In this document: one piece after another, positions 58,731 through 64,000 of the stretch
Position numbering within the stretch: the stretch's first letter is position 1
Layout: every line of letters begins with the position of its first letter
From: Eutypa lata
Taxonomy: Eukaryota > Ascomycota > Sordariomycetes > Xylariales > Diatrypaceae
Length of the DNA stretch: 64,000 nucleotides
Reading direction: 5' to 3'
Assembly: GCA_022661535.1 (NCBI GenBank)
Contig: JAKULF010000003.1
Location: 2,666,001 to 2,730,000 of the forward strand
Notes under the pieces: generated by a model
What the model was told of the DNA's origin: nothing
Database searches by the model: none
What the model saw: only the letters and a program-made list of their open reading frames with translations
Translations under genes and position numbers: made by a program

Positions 58731-60209
58731 ATGGCGTACAACGGACGAATGTCAATCGTTCCGCCATCGCAGCAGGGGGGCCCATCGTCGTCGCGCAACG
58801 CGCGCAGCAGCAAGAAGGAAGATGATGCAGACGCGCTGATGCGGCTACCAGACAAGGAGATTGCGGGATGCATCACGGAGATCGGGGTGCCGTTCACGGT
58901 GGCGGACCTGCAGAAGCCGAACCCGGTGCAGGTGCAGATGGTGTTCGAGTGGTGCGCCGAGCTGCTGATGAACGTGACGCGCGGGTCGGTCGAGCCCGCC
59001 ATGCGCGCCGCCGCCGAGGAGGTCTGCGGCGAGTACAGCGAGAACATCGTCCCGCCCGACGCCCGCAACCTGCTGGGCTTCTACGCCACCCTGCGCCGCC
59101 TGCTGCTCGAGTGCGGCATCGCCGACTTCAGCTTCAACGACCTGTACCGGCCCACGCGCGAGCGGCTCGTCAAGATCTTCAGCTACCTCATCAACTTCTT
59201 CCGCTTCCGCATGAGCCACATCGACGTCATCGAGGAGCAGCTCGGCAAGGGCGAGAAGGCCAAGGACCGCATCGAGTCCCTGTACGGCCAGAACCAGGAC
59301 ATGGAGGCCCGCCTCGAGGAGATGAAGCACAACCGCCGCGCCATGGAGGCCCAGGTCCGCGAGAAGACTGCCCGCAACGAGGAGCTCAAGAAGACCCTGC
59401 TCGAGCTCCGCCGCAACCAGGAGAAGGTCGCCGCGCGCCTCGAGGAGGCTAAGGCCAAGAAGGGCGACTTGGCGCAGCGGCTCGAGCAAAAGACCCATGA
59501 CAAGGTGCTTTTGAAGCAGGAGAGTAATAAGCTACGGCCGTACACCCTACAGAGTCCCTCGGCGCTGCAGACCAGTTTGTCTGAGTTGAACAACACGCTC
59601 AACGCGGACAAGGCGCACATCGACTCCCTCGACCGACGAGCGAGGGCACTGCAGACCTCGACGGATTCCTTCGGCGTGGTGTCAACCGACGTCGCGTCGT
59701 GTATCAAGTTGCTCGACGAGATCCAGACGGAGCTGGCCAAGGAGGACGACGAGAATGCCAGAAACGCGAAGCAGAGAGACGCGCTATCGGAGCGCGGTAA
59801 CAACGTGAGAGAAGTCGAGCGAACAGAGGCGCTCCTGCAGCGACAGTTAAGCAAATGGAACGAGAGGACAGAGAAGCTTCGAGAGCAGAGCCGCGAGAAA
59901 GCACACGAGGCGAAAGAGAAGATGGAAGAACTCCGGGCCCTGCACAAGAAGCTTACCGAAGAGCGGTCGGCGAAGGGCACCGAGATCGAAAGACGGAGGG
60001 TCCGTATCGAACAAACCGAGAAGAAGGTAAGTCTACTGGAATATAAAATGTCTCTTTCATGCATAGACTATGTTGCTAACAAGAACGCTCGCTAGATGCT
60101 CGATCTCAAAGAGAACATCGAGAACGAGGTACACAGCGCGTATGACGAGTACTTGAAGATGGAGTCACATATCAAGTTGTACATCAAGGAGATGGAACAG
60201 GCTATTTGA
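58731..60209 (+). CDS. NUF2: Kinetochore protein NUF2 (NDC80 complex)
   Basis: Subunit of the NDC80 complex, which couples kinetochores to spindle microtubules and feeds the spindle checkpoint. Exons 58731-60026 and 60096-60209 join in frame across a 69-bp intron to give 469 residues, the usual length. The disordered N-terminus (about 1-35) precedes the calponin-homology-type head (about 36-155: [54 protein letters not shown]). From about residue 160 to the end it is coiled coil, for pairing with NDC80 and then SPC24/SPC25. The last exon ([20 protein letters not shown]) completes the coil. Exon 1 is very GC-rich at third codon positions. It is convergent with the neighbour ending at 60427. 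Confidence 0.92.
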
Positions 60210-60426
60210 GTGAAGCTGTCTTTTTGTCTTGGTTTTTTCTTTCTTTCTTATTAATGCATTGTCATGAGTCTACGAGAATGATACCACGGTCGGCGTTGCG
60301 GTGTATCAATCAGTCAGGGTTACGGGAAGGGGCTGCATCTGTGTATAGAAGAAAAGCGCATTGCTTGTACGATGAGATGTTCCAATAGCATTAATATGCA
60401 TTGCATTTATGAAGCTACGATGGACA

Positions 60427-61227
60427 CTACGGTGGGCAGTCTCCCATTGCTGTATCTTGATTCTCATCGGCGTCGACATTGGCGTGGGCATCGGTATCCG
60501 TATCCTGTTCCCACTCGCTGCGTTGAAACCGGAACCATCGCATAAGAACCCTCCCTACTTCGACGGTCCGCCCAGACCATCCGCCATCCTCCGAATCGAG
60601 GCCGAACCTTCGCCCGCCACTGCTCAGGATAGGCACCGTCTCCTTCAGGACTTGCTCCAGCCGGGTTCCGTACCCTTCCTTCCGCGGCTCGACCACAGTG
60701 ATATCCCACGATAGCCGGTGTCCTAGATCGACCAAGGCCGCCGCGGAGTTGCCCAGACCCTGTGCGCTCCACTCACTAGTGTCGCGGTGCAGGTCCAGGA
60801 ACCCGTACAGGAGGAGGTGTGGCGATTTCTTCTGCCCAGCGAACCTGGCGGGCGGCGCAACCACCTTAGAATTCCCGGTGGAGAAGACGGAAAGGTATGC
60901 GCGGAGATGCGTGGCCGTGGGGGTGTAGATGGTGCGTATGTGTCTTGATACGGCGACCTGGTATATAGGGGAACAAAGCAAACGGTGCTTGACATGGTCG
61001 TCGTCACTCCTCATGGCCTGCTGTTCTAGATTTGGGTTATCGCCTTGTTCACCAGAGCTTGGAGTTGAAGGTAGATCATGGCCCCGGATATCGTCGATCA
61101 GTGACGAAAGGAAGTCTGATCGTGAAGAACATATGATCAAGGTTGTAGGATGCGCATGGTGGTCTAGGACATAGCTCAGGAACTCGGATGGTAGTGCCGG
61201 CGAGAGCAATGTGCACGACGGAGACAT
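60427..61227 (-). CDS. Uncharacterised protein convergent with NUF2
   Basis: Single-exon frame of 266 residues, not recognised with confidence. The body alternates hydrophobic strands and helices (LIICSSRSDFLSSLIDDI, RHIRTIYTPTATHLRAYLSVF, PHLLLYGFLDLHRDTSEWSA, ISWDITVVEPR-like) in a way that recalls a RecA/Elongator-type alpha-beta fold without a P-loop. This resemblance is only a guess. The C-terminus is acidic and probably disordered (DTDTDAHANVDADENQDT). No signal peptide is visible. It ends 217 bp from the NUF2 stop. Confidence 0.65.
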   Translation of the reverse strand: MSPSCTLLSPALPSEFLSYVLDHHAHPTTLIICSSRSDFLSSLIDDIRGHDLPSTPSSGEQGDNPNLEQQAMRSDDDHVKHRLLCSPIYQVAVSRHIRTIYTPTATHLRAYLSVFSTGNSKVVAPPARFAGQKKSPHLLLYGFLDLHRDTSEWSAQGLGNSAAALVDLGHRLSWDITVVEPRKEGYGTRLEQVLKETVPILSSGGRRFGLDSEDGGWSGRTVEVGRVLMRWFRFQRSEWEQDTDTDAHANVDADENQDTAMGDCPP

Positions 61228-61817
61228 AGATAGACAAATGAATCGTCGGTCTTAAGAAGACCACTGGGTGATATCACACTACGCATTTGCATCAGAAATT
61301 GTTCTACAAAGATGGTGTCATGATTTTCTTACTTGACTGTAATGTATACAAGATGCTATTTCAAACAAATGTATGCACCTCAAAGATTAGGCTCACATGA
61401 AGCTGGTATGTCTGCAGGTATCTCATAAGTATACGGATAATTAGTATTCCTGTTGCTACATGATATTTCTATTATTTGAGTATGTATTCGTTCTCACTAA
61501 CGTTACCTTCAAAGTGTTGTATTGGGTATCTCAACTCTCAAGTCTTTCATTGGGTAGGAGCTCCTCAGTCTCCTGTATGTAGAAGGGCTCATGTGCTATG
61601 CCCCGCCAAATTGCGGATATTTGGAACATTGGAAGGCGCTGTACGAAAGTATCAGCCCCGCTAAAGCTCTAGGTCAGGTACAATTCCGTACCTACGGATC
61701 ACCATCCAGTTTGCACTAAACAACTTGCCTTTGAGGCGACGTCACTCCTGAACTCCTTCACCACTTTCTCTCTCGTGACAGCAGCTTTAAGCTGACTGCA
61801 CGCTTTATAGAAAGGAA
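61228..61817. other. Divergent intergenic region left of the AP-3 beta gene
   Basis: Upstream regions of the 266-residue protein gene and the AP-3 beta gene. No gene or clear motif is seen. Confidence 0.5.
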
Positions 61818-64000
61818 ATGGAGTCAATATCCCGAATATCAACCTTGCTTGAGAGCGGTACGAGTCTTATCTCTCTTATGTATATATATCTTTCGTGTAT
61901 ACTGACTTTGAGCATGCGATAGCTCGGGAGCTTACCCTCGACGCCGCTCACGCTGCTCGGAGTTCACGAAGTACCACCACTCGGTCTCTACCCACTGCCC
62001 AACTCAAGAAGCTTCTAGACAGCCGCAATGACCGCGAAGTGCTTGACGGGCTACGACGTGTCATATCTGTACGATTCATGCTGCCACCAGTTCAGGACCA
62101 TTGCCTCGAAGCTCTTAGCTAACTTCTCTATCCAAAGATGATGTACCGCGAACAACGAACCCTTCCTTTCTTCTCCTCCGTCGTCAAGAATGTCGCCTCG
62201 CCCAATTTCGAGATCAAGAAGCTTGTGTACATATATCTCATTCACCATGCCGAGCAGGAACCGGATCTTGCATTGCTCTCCATCAACACCATCCAGAAGT
62301 CACTGTCCGATGCGAACCCGCAAGTCCGAGCTCTTGCCCTACGCACTATGTCCGGCATCCGAGTGCCTGTCATTAGCCAGATTGTGTCGTTAGCAATCAA
62401 GAAGGGAGTCGGGGACATGTCTCCTCACGTACGTAAGGCCGCAGCACTGTCGATACCAAAGTGCTACCGGTTGGAGCCAAATACTCTACCTCAACTCCTT
62501 GAGTATTTGACAACGCTTCTCGGAGACAAACAATACTTTGTTGCAGGGGCTGCCGTTTCAGCTTTCATGGAGATATGCCCAGAGCGCATAGACTTGATTC
62601 ATAAACACTATAGGAGTCTCGTCAAAAAGATTGTTGATATGGATGAGTGGAGCCAGCTCGCCACGTTGAGAATGATGACTCTCTATGCTCGGAAGTGCTT
62701 CCCGAGGCGGACACGTAGCGTCAAGTCCAAAGAAAAAGACAAAGCGGTAGATCTCCAAGACTTCTACGGGGAGAATACGTCAGAGCCCGCATCGGATGGC
62801 GAGAAGGTCGTGGTCTTAGATCCAGATCTTGTCCTGTTGCTTAACGGGATCAAGCCGCTTTTGCAAAGTAGAAATTCTGGGGTCGTCGTTGCAGTGGCAC
62901 GGTGTTATGCCGATTTAGGCACACCCGAATACATCAAGTCTGCCGTTGGTCCTCTGACCGCTTTACTTCGAGGAGCTCAGGATATCCAGCAAATCGCTCT
63001 CTATAATGTTGTGTCCATCTGCCTAACTCAGCCGGAGTCTTTTGCCAAATATGCATCTCACTTTCTCGTCCGAGCAACTGATCCTGCTCCGGTCTGGGAA
63101 CTAAAACTTGAAGTCCTAACGCTTATCTTTCCCCATAGCCCATTGCACACAAAGAGTCTTATTTTAAACGAGCTTGAGCATTTCTCTCGGGGTACAAATA
63201 AATCTCTCGTACGTGAGGCAGTACGAGCTATTGGTCGCTGTGCGCTGGCAGATTCAACCACTGCATCCCGCTGCATGCGCCTCCTATTGGGACAAATAAC
63301 GAGCCTCGACGGGACGCTCGCGGCCGAGTCGCTCACCGTGATCCGACACCTCATCCAACAAGATCCAGATGCGCACTGGGGGACGGTTGTACGCTTAGCG
63401 AAGAACCTAGATTCCGCGACCGACCCCCAAGCGCGCGCAACCATCATATGGCTCGTGGGCGAGTTCGCTGGTATCAATGGCGAGAACAACATTGCTGCCG
63501 ACGTTCTACGGATCCTCCTCAAGGGGTTCGCTGACGAGTCCGAGATCGCGAAGCGCCAGGTCGTGCTACTCGCCGCGAAAGTCTATTTACATCACATCAA
63601 CAGGCAGGCCGAGGCACAGGAACAGAAGAAACAACAGCCAAAGTCCCCTGAAGATGAGGGTGGCGATGATGAGGCACCGCCGTCGCCTCCACCCCCCATC
63701 ACGGACGACCACCCCGTCGCCCGCCTATGGAATTATGTCATCCTGCTAGTCCGTTACGACACGTCTTATGATCTACGCGACCGCGCGCGCCTCTACAAGG
63801 CATTGCTTGGCGTCCCGCAGCTCGCCACCCTCATGCTCCTAGCGCCCAAGCCGGCGCCCCAGGCGCCAAGCCCGTCCGAGACCCGCAAGGGGTTTGCCCT
63901 CGGTTCCTCGTCTCTAGTGCTCGCGGGTGGCGGCGGCGTGCACGGCATCCGCGGCTACGAGTCGCTGCCCGAGTGGGTCGAGGAGGGCCAGGAGCCGGAC
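61818..64000 (+). CDS. APL6: AP-3 adaptor complex beta subunit (5' part)
   Basis: Large beta-adaptin subunit of AP-3, which sorts cargo from the Golgi/endosome to the vacuole. The window ends inside the gene. Exons 61818-61857, 61923-62068 and 62138 to beyond 64000 join in frame, giving 683 codons so far. The adaptin trunk of helical repeats is clear: QLKKLLDSRNDREVLDGLRR, LPFFSSVVKNVASPNFEIKK, LVYIYLIHHAEQEPDLALLS, MSPHVRKAAALSIPKCYRL, VVVAVARCYADLG. An acidic, proline-rich insertion (EDEGGDDEAPPSPPPP) lies near residues 610-625, as in other AP-3 beta proteins. The short first exon (13 codons) is supported by frame continuity. The appendage end lies outside the window, so its presence cannot be judged. 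Confidence 0.9.

Noticed and set aside
58845..59498. 217-codon minus-strand frame, and the 293-codon frame at 59183-60064
   Set aside because: Antisense shadows of NUF2 caused by high GC and coiled-coil codon patterns; leucine-rich, arginine-rich or serine-rich pseudo-proteins without motifs.
1..64000. CRISPR array, prokaryotic operon or prophage
   Set aside because: Introns and eukaryotic gene families throughout; no evenly spaced direct repeats with unique spacers.

Overview
This window comes from the nuclear genome of a filamentous ascomycete (Pezizomycotina), most likely a Sordariomycete. Genes are split by short spliceosomal introns (about 55-200 bp, GTRAGT donors, CTAAC-like branch sites, YAG/AAG acceptors). 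The gene families are typical of moulds: Zn2Cys6 regulators, a QutR-type quinate repressor, an AA9 polysaccharide monooxygenase and NmrA-like proteins. The long gene-free spacers are full of TACCTA/TAGGTA/TACATA words. No species can be named from the sequence alone. Exon structures below were built by hand from splice motifs and reading-frame continuity. All protein identities come from recognising motifs, with no database search.

Layout. 1-5.4 kb: gene-free, short-repeat-rich spacer. 5.4-10.3 kb (minus): exocyst subunit EXO70, then a five-exon class-III aminotransferase. 10.3-13.1 kb: spacer with an AT-rich island. 13.1-17.1 kb (minus): a 1,250-residue protein that joins a 2H phosphodiesterase, an endonuclease/exonuclease/phosphatase domain, a poly(A)-polymerase-like nucleotidyltransferase and a C-terminal MJ1316/DUF504 domain, a predicted RNA-end processing enzyme. 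18.3-19.9 kb (minus): a delta-12-type fatty acid desaturase. 21.0-22.1 kb (minus): an unrecognised proline-rich protein. 22.7-27.3 kb: a Zn2Cys6 regulator divergent from an MFS transporter, with CGG/CCG palindromes between them. 29.3-34.3 kb: a second, short Zn2Cys6 regulator divergent from a QutR-like repressor. 34.7-36 kb: a degenerate tRNA-like sequence and an intron-containing tRNA-Tyr. 37.6-38.3 kb: a small unrecognised protein. 38.3-42.7 kb: AT-rich spacer. 42.7-45.8 kb (minus): an NmrA-like protein and a secreted AA9 monooxygenase. 48.3-49.1 kb (minus): thioredoxin. 51.1-53.6 kb (minus): a large, mostly disordered protein. 53.6-58.7 kb: spacer. 58.7-64 kb: kinetochore NUF2, a convergent unrecognised protein, and the 5' part of the AP-3 beta adaptin, which runs off the window.

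Most neighbours are independent housekeeping or accessory genes. The plausible functional pairings are the regulator/transporter pair at 22.7-27.3 kb and the divergent regulator/repressor pair at 29.3-34.3 kb.

Two results stand out. Introns in two unrelated genes (14627-14730 and 23170-23273) are both exactly 104 bp, both phase 0, and match at 83 of 104 positions without a gap, which is what copies of an introner-like element look like. The first of these introns lies in the gene for the predicted all-in-one RNA-end processing protein.
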